From: an uncultured Bulleidia sp.
GTDB lineage: Bacteria; Bacillota_I; Bacilli_A; Erysipelotrichales; Erysipelotrichaceae
Length of the DNA: 8,058 nucleotides
Reading direction: 5' to 3'
NCBI GenBank assembly: GCA_934757945.1
Contig: CAKVLT010000090.1
Coordinates: forward strand, 1 to 8,058
Under the pieces are notes generated by a model, which had not been told where the DNA came from, searched no databases, and was given only the letters and a program-made list of their open reading frames with translations. Of the stretch, positions 1 to 5,882 are shown in pieces. The number at the start of each line of letters is the position of its first letter. Positions within the stretch are counted from its first letter, which is position 1. A program made the position numbers and the translations under genes.

Positions 1-1
1 C

Positions 2-451
2 AATGTGTCTGTCGGCTCTATCTATAACTACTTCGACTCTAAAACAGATCTTGTCGGAGCTACGATTGAAAGTGTGTGGAACGAAATCTTCCATACTCCG
101 GAAGACACAGATGTATTTCAGAATACCCTCAGTTGTATTCAGTGGATTTACAGACGAATGGAACACGGTAATCAGCAATATCCCGGATTCTTTACCCTGC
201 ATTCCATCAGTTATCTGCATGAAGATAAATCTGATGGAGAACGCAGAATGCACGAGGCATGGAATCACATCTTAAAAGGAATATGCGAAGTACTGCAAAA
301 TGATCCAGGTGTCAGAGAAAATGCATTTACAGAAAAATTTACTGCAGCAGATTTTTCAAAAATACTTTTCTCTCTGATTTTATCCGCATTATTACGACAG
401 GATTTCGATACCACTTCCGTTCTGGAATTAATACGCAGAACCATTTATTGA
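2..451 (+). CDS. TetR/AcrR-family transcriptional regulator, 5' truncated by window edge
   Basis: Cytoplasmic one-component repressor family. The visible protein begins inside the N-terminal helix-turn-helix: the first codons read NVSVGSIYNYFDSKTDLV, the classic end of a TetR DNA-binding domain (recognition helix, then YxYFxSK and a helix). The GTG at position 5 lies inside this conserved motif, so it cannot be the true start. About 25-30 N-terminal residues should lie upstream of the window. The remaining ~130 residues form the all-helical ligand-binding/dimerisation domain, which varies too much to predict a ligand. The stop codon (449-451) is inside a perfect hairpin. A membrane-protein gene follows 74 bases downstream on the same strand, and a palindrome lies between them, so the regulator probably controls that neighbour. 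Family call is firm; target and ligand are unknown. Confidence 0.9.
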   Translation, partial: NVSVGSIYNYFDSKTDLVGATIESVWNEIFHTPEDTDVFQNTLSCIQWIYRRMEHGNQQYPGFFTLHSISYLHEDKSDGERRMHEAWNHILKGICEVLQNDPGVRENAFTEKFTAADFSKILFSLILSALLRQDFDTTSVLELIRRTIY

Positions 452-478
452 AATCCCATATTTCTATGGGATTTCAAT
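447..478 (+). terminator. Perfect 14-bp hairpin at the end of the TetR gene
   Basis: Arms ATTGAAATCCCATA (447-460) and TATGGGATTTCAAT (465-478) are exact reverse complements around a TTTC loop. The stem includes the TetR stop codon. No proper U-run follows on either strand (CAATTTGAAGC on the plus strand), so it may act as a weak terminator, an mRNA-stabilising or processing stem between the two genes, or a protein-binding palindrome. The structure is certain; the role is inferred. Confidence 0.5.
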
Positions 479-486
479 TTGAAGCA

Positions 487-505
487 AACTGAACGTTGTT
501 CATTT
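487..505. promoter_or_regulatory. TetR-operator-like palindrome
   Basis: Sequence AACTGAACGTTGTTCATTT contains TGAAC-GTT-GTTCA, with further symmetric A/T pairs flanking it (AAnTGAACnnnGTTCAnTT). Many TetR/AcrR proteins bind odd-spaced palindromes of this kind next to their own genes. It lies between the TetR gene and the downstream membrane protein, six bases before the ribosome binding site. I could not identify a matching -35/-10 pair that would leave the ribosome binding site in the transcript, so the promoter is unassigned. Confidence 0.4.
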
Positions 506-525
506 ATATAAAGGAGAACTAAAAT

Positions 526-1050
526 ATGCAAGCTATTGTTGAAACAATATTTGATGCGTTTTATCTGGTATTTGTGATTTCTATTGGTATCCGTATGGTT
601 AAAGGGAGTAAAAATAACCGTCAGTTCCAGCTATTTGGCTGGATGGCCATTGTACTTGGAGCTGGAGACTCCTTCCATCTTGTGCCTCGTGCTCTGGCAT
701 TATGTACAACCGGTCTTGAAAACTACACTGTACCATTAGGACTGGGCAAATGGATTACTTCTGTTACTATGACTATCTTCTATGTATTACTGTATTATGT
801 ATGGCGTGAAAGATACCAGATTAAAGGTAAAAATTCTTTAACTATTGCCACCTATGTATTCGCTGGTATTCGTATAGCTCTGTGCATGATGCCACAGAAT
901 AAATGGTTAAATGCCAATGCACCACTAAGCTGGGGCATCTATCGTAACATCCCTTTTGCTATCTTAGGATTGTTAATGATTCCAAAAACATGTGCATATG
1001 TATGGACTGTAGTCATTGGATACAATGCAATGGAAAAAGAAATACAGTAA
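526..1050 (+). CDS. Small polytopic membrane protein of unknown function, TetR-linked
   Basis: A 174-residue hydrophobic protein with about five predicted membrane segments (roughly residues 5-22, 33-46, 76-93, 105-122 and 139-163). Between the second and third is a polar, conserved-looking motif GDSFHLVPR (47-55), with Asp48, His51 and Arg55 near the membrane. Basic loops (residues 24-32 and 94-102) suggest cytoplasmic faces. The start is supported by AAGGAG at 511-516, nine bases upstream of ATG. It follows the TetR gene and ends at a strong terminator, so regulator and membrane protein form a compact unit. I recognise the general type, a hypothetical membrane protein beside a TetR gene in Firmicutes, but know no function. 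Transport or stress protection is plausible and unproven. Confidence 0.8.
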   Translation: MQAIVETIFDAFYLVFVISIGIRMVKGSKNNRQFQLFGWMAIVLGAGDSFHLVPRALALCTTGLENYTVPLGLGKWITSVTMTIFYVLLYYVWRERYQIKGKNSLTIATYVFAGIRIALCMMPQNKWLNANAPLSWGIYRNIPFAILGLLMIPKTCAYVWTVVIGYNAMEKEIQ

Positions 1051-1056
1051 ACGGAC

Positions 1057-1090
1057 AAAAGGTGTTTTTTCCAAAAAACACCTTTTTATT
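1057..1090. terminator. Intrinsic terminator after the TetR/membrane-protein unit
   Basis: Inverted repeat AAAAGGTGTTTTTT / AAAAAACACCTTTT with a short CC-centred loop, followed on the plus strand by TTTTTATTTT. It begins six bases after the stop at 1050. The minus-strand copy also ends in a short T-run, so it may work in both directions between these convergent genes. Confidence 0.85.
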
Positions 1091-1104
1091 TTGAGAATAT
1101 AAGA

Positions 1105-1147
1105 AAAGGATTTCGGAATCTCTTAAGGAGAAACCAAAATCCCTTTC
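1105..1147 (-). terminator. Imperfect terminator-like stem downstream of the lipoprotein gene
   Basis: Read on the minus strand, AAAGGGATTTTGG... pairs imperfectly with ...CCGAAATCCTTTT around a CTCC-TTAA-GAG core, then runs into TTTTCTTAT. It lies about 28 bases past the lipoprotein stop and backs onto the terminator at 1057-1090. Bulges in the stem lower the confidence. Confidence 0.45.
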
Positions 1148-1174
1148 AGTTACAGTTCATTTTCAATCAGAAGA

Positions 1175-1714
1175 TTAACCTAATGGTAATACTTCTACAG
1201 CGTGACAGATAATAGAACCTTCTCTGATTTCGTTTTCTTCGCTGAGTTTGTTGATGATGTCTTCATCTTCAACTACTTCAAACTTGATACGTGCACCAAC
1301 GTTACGTTCCATCTTGTCTTCAGCTTTTGGATTGTACTGGTATAAAGATAATACACCAACTTTGTTTTCCTGCAGGTTTAACTTTGTCTGGTTATCAGCT
1401 AAGCCAAATACAAAGTATCTTTCTCCATCCAGTTCCATTGGCATACCAGGCATAAATACTGCCAGGTTAGGTGATCCATCAGGATTTACTGTAGCAATGG
1501 TTGGGGCTGCCTGATAAGTAGCCATTACCTGCCATAATGCATCATCTGTTAATGCACTGTCCTGGTAGAAATACTTACCCTGAGATGCACTTGTAAATGT
1601 GTCCGCAACAGCTGGTTCACTGGATTCAGCAGGCTTTGCTGTTTCTTTAACATTTGCGTTGTTAGCACAACCAACAAGCATCAAACTTAATACTACTGCG
1701 CTTAATTTTTTCAT
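1175..1714 (-). CDS. Secreted lipoprotein with PNPOx-like (flavin-reductase split-barrel) domain
   Basis: 179 residues. The N-terminus is a lipoprotein signal peptide: KK, hydrophobic stretch 4-14, lipobox LVGC with Cys16 as the lipidation site, then a polar Ala/Glu/Pro/Ser linker to about residue 45. The rest resembles the pyridoxamine-5'-phosphate-oxidase-like fold: APTIATVNPDGSPNLAVF (70-87) is the typical first strand pair, followed by RYFVFGLADNQTKLNLQEN (99-117) and VGVLSLYQY. Intracellular relatives bind FMN, F420 or heme; cofactor and substrate here are unknown. Anchoring to the outer membrane face is unusual and suggests extracytoplasmic redox or cofactor binding. The start has AAAGGGAG (1723-1730) eight bases upstream. 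It is transcribed alone from its own promoter. Fold call good; enzymatic activity not assured. Confidence 0.8.
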   Translation of the reverse strand: MKKLSAVVLSLMLVGCANNANVKETAKPAESSEPAVADTFTSASQGKYFYQDSALTDDALWQVMATYQAAPTIATVNPDGSPNLAVFMPGMPMELDGERYFVFGLADNQTKLNLQENKVGVLSLYQYNPKAEDKMERNVGARIKFEVVEDEDIINKLSEENEIREGSIICHAVEVLPLG

Positions 1715-1736
1715 TTATTTTACTCCCTTTTAAATA

Positions 1737-1754
1737 TGTGAAAGCCCTTTCACA
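1737..1754. promoter_or_regulatory. 18-bp palindromic operator candidate over the lipoprotein transcription start
   Basis: TGTGAAAGCCCTTTCACA has 8-bp perfect arms around a CC centre. It starts six bases after the predicted -10, so it covers the expected transcription start, the usual place for a repressor site. It resembles but does not match a Rex site (TTGTGAA-N4-TTCACAA; spacing here is two bases longer) or a CRP site (TGTGA-N6-TCACA; here N8). The binding factor is unknown. Confidence 0.5.
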
Positions 1755-1760
1755 ATGGGT

Positions 1761-1789
1761 AATATACACTATTCAACAATGTTTGTACA
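1761..1789 (-). promoter_or_regulatory. Promoter of the lipoprotein gene
   Basis: On the minus strand, -35 TGTACA (1789-1784), a 17-base spacer and -10 TATATT (1766-1761), one mismatch from TATAAT. The predicted start is near 1754, giving a ~40-base leader with the ribosome binding site. Confidence 0.5.
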
Positions 1790-1926
1790 CACCATTTCCG
1801 GTTTTTATCAGAGTTTTCATCAGTCAAAAACACAAAAATGGCTATTGACAGAGAAAAATTGTAAAAAATCAGGTTTTAACGCAGTTTTTGAGAAATATCA
1901 AAGACTATATACTCTGGTATTTGCCA

Positions 1927-2778
1927 TTATTCTTTAAAAAACTCTTCCTGCAGACTTTCATCGATACGCATAGAAGATACCAGGCTTTCTCCATAATGCA
2001 GTGTATCCCTTCCACCTTTCACACTTACCTTATACAGCTGTCCGTTCAATACAATACATGCCAGATAAAAAGAACCTGCTGAATACACAGTATCTTCTGT
2101 ATACCCTCCATCTGTTGCCTGCATAAATAACTCTGTTTCTGATGGTAAAGTTCCATTTGTTCCCGTAAAGTCACACAGCATACTGAAATAGGTATCCTGA
2201 AATTCCTGTGTAATTTCCTGTATATTACTTTCATAACGCCATACACCTATTTCCATCATATCTTCAATACTTCTGTATGATTTGGCAGATATCTGCTGTG
2301 TTCCATCCTTCAGTACTGTTACTCCAATATCATCATCTCTGTGATACAGCTCAACACCATACGGAAGTCTGTATGTCAGTTCTCCTATATGCTGTATACC
2401 TGAAACTGGTTTACCTGAAGCTTTTTTAGCTTGCAATTGTGTATATCCAAATACCAGACCTAACCCAATACATATACAAACCACAGTCACAACTATGCGT
2501 GACAGTCTTCTTTGAACTGCCACCAGGTGTTCATTCACTCTGGATAACTGATCTACAATAACTGCATTTTCCAGAATACGTTCTGCATTACCATCCATAA
2601 TTTCTGCAACAGACACCTCTAAAATAAGAGACAGTTGTTTTAACAGATTGGCATCAGGAACGGATTGTCCGGTTTCCCATTTAGATACTGTCTGACGTGT
2701 CACATGGAGTTTATTTGCCAGTTCCTCCTGAGAGTAGCCTTTATTTTTTCTTATAATCTTGATATTTTCACCTAGCAT
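1927..2778 (-). CDS. Membrane-anchored XRE-family regulator with extracytoplasmic domain
   Basis: 283 residues. Residues 5-61 are an XRE/HTH_3 domain: IRKNKGYSQEELANKL (9-24) gives helices 1-2, TRQTVSKWETG (27-37) the recognition helix, then the usual VPDANLLKQLS stretch. A linker (62-93) leads to one strong membrane segment at about 95-112 (VVTVVCICIGLGLVFGY). The last ~170 residues should lie outside the cell; I recognise no family there. The build suggests a sensor that couples an external signal to a DNA-binding head, like other XRE-TM proteins of Firmicutes. The start is fixed by AAAGAGGTGA (2785-2794), six bases before ATG. It is transcribed away from the HAD gene. No convincing terminator follows in 1715-1926. 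Ligand and targets are unknown; autoregulation through the palindrome in its promoter is possible. Confidence 0.85.
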   Translation of the reverse strand: MLGENIKIIRKNKGYSQEELANKLHVTRQTVSKWETGQSVPDANLLKQLSLILEVSVAEIMDGNAERILENAVIVDQLSRVNEHLVAVQRRLSRIVVTVVCICIGLGLVFGYTQLQAKKASGKPVSGIQHIGELTYRLPYGVELYHRDDDIGVTVLKDGTQQISAKSYRSIEDMMEIGVWRYESNIQEITQEFQDTYFSMLCDFTGTNGTLPSETELFMQATDGGYTEDTVYSAGSFYLACIVLNGQLYKVSVKGGRDTLHYGESLVSSMRIDESLQEEFFKE

Positions 2779-2803
2779 AACCGGTCACCTCTTTCTATTT
2801 TCA

Positions 2804-2834
2804 TTGTATACAACTGTACCTATCTTGCCAGCAA
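2804..2834 (-). promoter_or_regulatory. Promoter of the XRE regulator, with embedded palindrome TTGTATACAA
   Basis: Minus strand: -35 TTGCTG (2834-2829), an 18-base spacer, -10 TATACA (2810-2805). The -10 lies inside the perfect 10-bp palindrome TTGTATACAA (2804-2813), a possible operator for autoregulation. Inferred from spacing only. Confidence 0.4.
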
Positions 2835-2872
2835 CGAATATTAACATGGCACTGTTTAATTCAGGATTTAAA

Positions 2873-2881
2873 TGATATACT
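2873..2881 (+). promoter_or_regulatory. Extended -10 element, possible promoter of the HAD gene
   Basis: TGATATACT is a TGn extended -10 followed by TATACT. The matching -35 region (TGTTTA) is poor, as extended -10 promoters tolerate. It would give a leader of about 65 bases containing a small GACT-AA-AGTC hairpin. Tentative. Confidence 0.3.
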
Positions 2882-2951
2882 ATCAAAAGTTGAACTACTC
2901 ACGACTAAAGTCACGCGTGTGCACCAAACGTCTAATCAACCAGGAGAAACT

Positions 2952-3575
2952 ATGCGCAAGTATAAAGCAATTATTTATGACATTGACGGAACCATTCTCA
3001 ACACACTGAATATGAATATGTATCCGTTAATGAAAATCATCGAAGAAGAAACGAATGAAAAATGGACATTTGATCAGGTATTGAAATTTGCCGCCTACCC
3101 AGGAATGAAAGTCATGGAGGAATTAAAGGTTAAAGAGCCTGAAGCCACCTATGCAAGATGGGTAAAATATGTCAATGAATATGAAGAAGGTGCCACACTC
3201 TATGAGGGATTTATGGATGTATTTGAAGCATTCAAAACACATGGTATCCAGCAAGCCATTGTGTCTGCAAAAACACGTGATCAATATCAACTAGATATCT
3301 GTTCTAAAGGTATTGACCAATACATGGATACCGTAATTCTTGCCGAAGATACAGCAAAACACAAACCAGATCCGGAACCTCTTTTAAAATGTCTCAAAAA
3401 CTTACATGTATCTGCAGAAGAAGTAATTTACATAGGCGATGCCTTATCTGACCAGCAGGCATCCTGTAATGCAGGCATTGATTTTGGCTATGCAAGATGG
3501 GGAAGTGTTTCAACCACCCCTTTACAATGTACCTGTGCTTTTGATAGACCTCTTGACCTTCTTAAACTTCTGTAA
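2952..3575 (+). CDS. HAD-superfamily hydrolase, phosphoglycolate phosphatase-like
   Basis: 207 residues, soluble, all four HAD motifs present. Motif I is YDIDGT (9-14), with Asp10 as nucleophile and Asp12 as acid/base. Motif II is Ser105 in IVSAKT. Motif III is Lys138 in KHKPDP. Motif IV is IGDALSD, with Asp163 and Asp167 for magnesium. The ~75-residue helical insert after motif I is a C1 cap as in subfamily IA (Gph, PgmB, pyrophosphatase-like). The substrate is a small phosphate ester, not predictable from sequence. I chose ATG at 2952 because AGGAG (2942-2946) precedes it by five bases and motif I then sits at its usual distance from the N-terminus. An in-frame GTG at 2919 lacks a ribosome binding site. 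Single gene, divergent from the XRE regulator. Confidence 0.9.
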   Translation: MRKYKAIIYDIDGTILNTLNMNMYPLMKIIEEETNEKWTFDQVLKFAAYPGMKVMEELKVKEPEATYARWVKYVNEYEEGATLYEGFMDVFEAFKTHGIQQAIVSAKTRDQYQLDICSKGIDQYMDTVILAEDTAKHKPDPEPLLKCLKNLHVSAEEVIYIGDALSDQQASCNAGIDFGYARWGSVSTTPLQCTCAFDRPLDLLKLL

Positions 3576-3580
3576 GTCTT

Positions 3581-3626
3581 AAAAAACCTGATAATGCTGT
3601 GTATCACACATCAGCATTATCAGGTT
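3581..3626 (-). terminator. Strong terminator, distal end of the purine salvage operon
   Basis: Perfect 15-bp arms AACCTGATAATGCTG (3585-3599) and CAGCATTATCAGGTT (3612-3626) around a 12-base loop. On the minus strand it is followed by six T residues (3586-3581), the functional orientation. On the plus strand it lies just after the HAD stop but has only a weak T-run (GCTTTTATT), so it may help end that gene too. It is ~100 bases past the pbuX stop but only nine past the stop of the guaA-like relic, as if it were originally the guaA terminator. Confidence 0.85.
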
Positions 3627-3634
3627 GAATGCTT

Positions 3635-3694
3635 TTATTCAAATTCCACAGTTCCTGTAGGCTTTGGTGTAAAGTCATACAATACCCGCCTGTT
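3635..3694 (-). pseudogene. guaA: Relic of the 3' end of guaA (GMP synthetase), C-terminal ~19 codons
   Basis: The minus strand reads NRRVLYDFTPKPTGTVEFE and a TAA stop (3637-3635). This matches the hallmark GuaA C-terminus, NRVxYDxTxKPxxTxEWE, at most conserved positions, including the Lys-Pro and the terminal Glu-x-Glu. GuaA makes GMP from XMP, the product of the adjacent Xpt. Upstream the frame continues only three codons before a stop (3706-3704), so the rest of the ~510-residue gene is absent. Position (after pbuX, just before the strong terminator) and strand agree with a lost third gene of the operon. The relic carries one extra Arg and Phe in place of Trp near the end, compatible with decay or with lineage variation. 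The match is from memory of the family, not an alignment. Confidence 0.6.
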
Positions 3695-3722
3695 CAAAAA
3701 TGATTACCTGTTTTTTCTTTTC

Positions 3723-5054
3723 TTATTTATCTTCAGATTTCACTTCCATATTCTTTGGAAGAATCAGATTTAAAAGAATAGCTACCACAAAGACAACTGC
3801 AACCACATTTGATGCAAAAACTGACTGCACTACTTCAGGGAAGTATGCCCAAACCCCGATTTCACTGGAGGTAGTAAATCCGATACCGATAGCCAAAGAT
3901 AAAGAAACAATAATACTGTTTCTATGATTGAATCCTGCCTTAGCCAGCATCTCCACACCAGAGAACAAAATAGTACCAAACATCATCAATGTACATCCAC
4001 CCAATACAGATTCTGGTAATGAAGCAAAGAAGTTACCAACAGGTGGAAGTAATCCTGCAAGAATCATAGCTGCGGCCCCTGTCGCAATCGTAAAGCGGTT
4101 TACTACTTTAGTCATGTTGATTAAACCGATATTCTGTGAAAAGGAAGTGACTGGTGGACATCCGAAGAAAGAAGAAATAGTAGACGCAAAACCATCACAG
4201 GCTAAAGAGCCTGATATTTCGCTGTCTTCAATATCTCTATGTAATCCCCCTGACACAAGAGCCGTCGTATCTCCAATTGTTTCAGCAGCAGATACCAGAT
4301 AAATAATACATACGGAAACAATTGCTCCAATATTAAATACTGGTTTAAATGGCAGGAACTTTGGTAAAGCTATCAGTCCATCTGCAAAAATAACACTCAA
4401 ATCCACTTTTCCCATGAAAATGGCCACAATATATCCCACAGTTAATCCTGCAAGAACAGATAACTGTTTAAGATAGCCTTTTGCTTTAATATTCCACAAA
4501 AGACAGGTAACTAGTGTAATTGTTCCAAGAAGTAAGTTCTTTGGAGAACCAAAATCTGCAGCATATCCTCCGCCAAAAGAACGTGTACCTACTGTAAACA
4601 AAGAAAAACCAATCGCTGTAACTACACATCCTGCAACAACAGGAGAAATAATTTTACGCCAGTATTTTGCAAATACCCCTAAAGTACCCTCAAAGATACC
4701 ACCAATCATGACTGCACCAATCACTGTCGGATAACCATAGTTAGCAGCTACAGTACTTAAAATTGTCACAAAGGTAAAACTGACACCCATGACAATCGGT
4801 AATTTGGACCCCACTTTCCATACTGGATATAACTGGATCATTGTAGCAATGCCTGCCACAAACATGGCATTCTGTACCAGCATGGCAATTTCCGCTGTAC
4901 TTAAAGCAGGCTGAGAAGCACCTGCAATAATTGTAATCGGTGCAAGATTAGCTACGAACATTGCCAGAATATGCTGTAATCCAAAAGGAATAGCTGTTTT
5001 TAAAGGCACTTTCCCATCCAGCTGAAATACATTTTCAATTCTGTTATCACTCAT
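3723..5054 (-). CDS. pbuX: Xanthine permease, NCS2 nucleobase:cation symporter
   Basis: 443 residues, about 12-14 membrane segments, normal length for NCS2 (UraA/XanQ) carriers. It imports xanthine or a related purine with protons. The family signature is clear: GLQHIL (25-30) with the conserved His28 of TM1, Glu258 in AAETIGD (TM8), Asp287 (TM9), and the substrate-contact pair Gln307-Asn308 in SQNIG (TM10). Spacing between Asp287 and Gln307 matches the bacterial xanthine carrier XanQ. The start ATG is 11 bases after the xpt stop, with AAGGGG overlapping that stop, so the two genes are translated from one mRNA. The pairing with xpt under a guanine riboswitch is the known xpt-pbuX arrangement of Bacillus and relatives and supports xanthine over uracil or uric acid. 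Confidence 0.92.
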   Translation of the reverse strand: MSDNRIENVFQLDGKVPLKTAIPFGLQHILAMFVANLAPITIIAGASQPALSTAEIAMLVQNAMFVAGIATMIQLYPVWKVGSKLPIVMGVSFTFVTILSTVAANYGYPTVIGAVMIGGIFEGTLGVFAKYWRKIISPVVAGCVVTAIGFSLFTVGTRSFGGGYAADFGSPKNLLLGTITLVTCLLWNIKAKGYLKQLSVLAGLTVGYIVAIFMGKVDLSVIFADGLIALPKFLPFKPVFNIGAIVSVCIIYLVSAAETIGDTTALVSGGLHRDIEDSEISGSLACDGFASTISSFFGCPPVTSFSQNIGLINMTKVVNRFTIATGAAAMILAGLLPPVGNFFASLPESVLGGCTLMMFGTILFSGVEMLAKAGFNHRNSIIVSLSLAIGIGFTTSSEIGVWAYFPEVVQSVFASNVVAVVFVVAILLNLILPKNMEVKSEDK

Positions 5055-5065
5055 TCTGTATCCCC

Positions 5066-5635
5066 TTATTCTCCAAAAGTAATTTTACCATCATCAAAAG
5101 AAGTGATATTTGCAAGAGAACAGAAATCATATCCTTTCTCCACAATATAGGCATGTCCTTGCTGGAAAGATTTTTCAATCAGAATACCCACACCTGTAAG
5201 TTGAGCATTTGTCTGCGCAATAATGGATTCCACTCCTTTGAAGGCTTCACCATTTGCAAGGAAGTCATCAATGAATAACAGTTTATCGTCATCCTCAATA
5301 AAGTTTCTTTCAGCACAGAGTGTATACTGTTTATTTTTTGTATAGGAAAAAACTTCAGCAGTCACAGGTTCTGTCATAGTGCTTGGCTGTGCTTTCTTTA
5401 AAAACAATACTGGAACATGCAGTTTTAAAGCACACATCAGTGCCGGTGCAATACCGCTAGATTCCACTGTAATGACTTTTGTAATTCCTTTATCTTTAAA
5501 ATGGTTATAAAACTCCTCACCAATCTGATCCATTAACACAGGATCAATCTGATGATTGATGATTGTGTCCACTTTTAAAATGTTTCCGTCTAATATTTTA
5601 CCCTTGTCTAAAATAGCATCTATCAATACTTTCAT
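5066..5635 (-). CDS. xpt: Xanthine phosphoribosyltransferase
   Basis: 189 residues, full length (Bacillus subtilis Xpt has 194). This cytoplasmic enzyme converts xanthine plus PRPP to XMP, feeding GMP synthesis. Recognised stretches: LKVDTIINHQIDP (20-32), the ESSGIAPA loop (58-65), the PRPP-binding motif LLFIDDFLANGEA (119-131) with the Asp123-Asp124 pair, and GILIEKSFQQG (150-160), all as in characterised Xpt. The start is supported by GGAGG (5643-5647), seven bases upstream of ATG. It is the first gene of the operon, controlled by the guanine riboswitch and terminator ahead of it; pbuX follows after 11 bases. Its product XMP needs GuaA to become GMP, and only a relic of guaA seems to remain in this operon. 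Confidence 0.95.
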   Translation of the reverse strand: MKVLIDAILDKGKILDGNILKVDTIINHQIDPVLMDQIGEEFYNHFKDKGITKVITVESSGIAPALMCALKLHVPVLFLKKAQPSTMTEPVTAEVFSYTKNKQYTLCAERNFIEDDDKLLFIDDFLANGEAFKGVESIIAQTNAQLTGVGILIEKSFQQGHAYIVEKGYDFCSLANITSFDDGKITFGE

Positions 5636-5690
5636 TTCTATGCCTCCGCCCTTTTATTTGCATTAAGAATACCAAGAGTATACACATATA

Positions 5691-5719
5691 ACAAAAAAAC
5701 TTCTGCAATAACAGAAGTT
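5691..5719 (-). terminator. Riboswitch-controlled intrinsic terminator
   Basis: On the minus strand, AACTTCTG (5719-5712), loop TTATTG, CAGAAGTT (5705-5698), then a run of seven or more T. It stands 16 bases after the aptamer and 63 before the xpt start, so guanine binding would favour premature termination. I could not identify a convincing antiterminator pairing by eye. Confidence 0.85.
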
Positions 5720-5735
5720 AATGAAAAAATTTCCA

Positions 5736-5799
5736 TCGTAGTCAGGTCATTACGGTAACCTGGTAGAAACGCTTTCACCACATCTGAAAGTATATACGA
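5736..5799 (-). ncRNA. Guanine-class purine riboswitch aptamer upstream of xpt
   Basis: All elements fit on the minus strand. P1 is TCGTA (5799-5795) with TACGA (5740-5736). P2 is CTTTCA (5790-5785) with TGAAAG (5777-5772), and its loop is GATGTGG. The junction J2/3 is CGTTTCTACC (5771-5762), near identical to the Bacillus xpt aptamer. P3 is AGGTTA (5761-5756) with TGACCT (5749-5744) closing loop CCGTAA. L2 and L3 have the complementary residues for the kissing interaction. The specificity base in J3/1 (GAC, 5743-5741) is C, the equivalent of C74, which pairs with guanine or hypoxanthine; adenine riboswitches have U. With the terminator next to it this is an OFF switch for purine salvage. Confidence 0.95.
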
Positions 5800-5821
5800 C
5801 TAGTTATCTCAAAACACTAGC

Positions 5822-5850
5822 ATTATAAAGACTTCGTCCTCAAAAGTAAA
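5822..5850 (-). promoter_or_regulatory. Promoter of the xpt-pbuX operon
   Basis: Minus strand: -35 TTTACT (5850-5845), exact 17-base spacer, consensus -10 TATAAT (5827-5822). The predicted start near 5815 lies 15-20 bases ahead of the aptamer P1. A short CTAGT/ACTAG inverted repeat (5800-5804, 5816-5820) sits in between. Confidence 0.75.
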
Positions 5851-5882
5851 GATTTCCATTGTGGATACTACCAAAAAAAACT

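Noticed and set aside
1248..1514. Plus-strand open frame of 88 codons
   Set aside because: Lies fully inside the lipoprotein gene on the other strand, no ribosome binding site, composition of an antisense shadow.
1845..1850. Consensus -35 hexamer TTGACA on the plus strand
   Set aside because: No acceptable -10 at 16-18 bases downstream (ATCAGG region) and no plus-strand gene follows.
1755..2082. Plus-strand open frames of 60 and 64 codons in and beyond the 1715-1926 gap
   Set aside because: No ribosome binding site or family resemblance; the second overlaps the XRE gene antisense. The gap itself holds only the lipoprotein promoter and operator.
2046..2246. Second minus-strand frame of 66 codons
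   Set aside because: Overlaps the XRE gene in another frame and has no start signals.
2919..2951. Upstream GTG start adding 11 residues to the HAD protein
   Set aside because: No ribosome binding site before it; AGGAG at 2942-2946 serves the ATG at 2952, and the longer N-terminus precedes motif I unusually.
3700..4302. Plus-strand open frames of 75 and 124 codons
   Set aside because: Antisense to the pbuX coding region; explained by its codon pattern.
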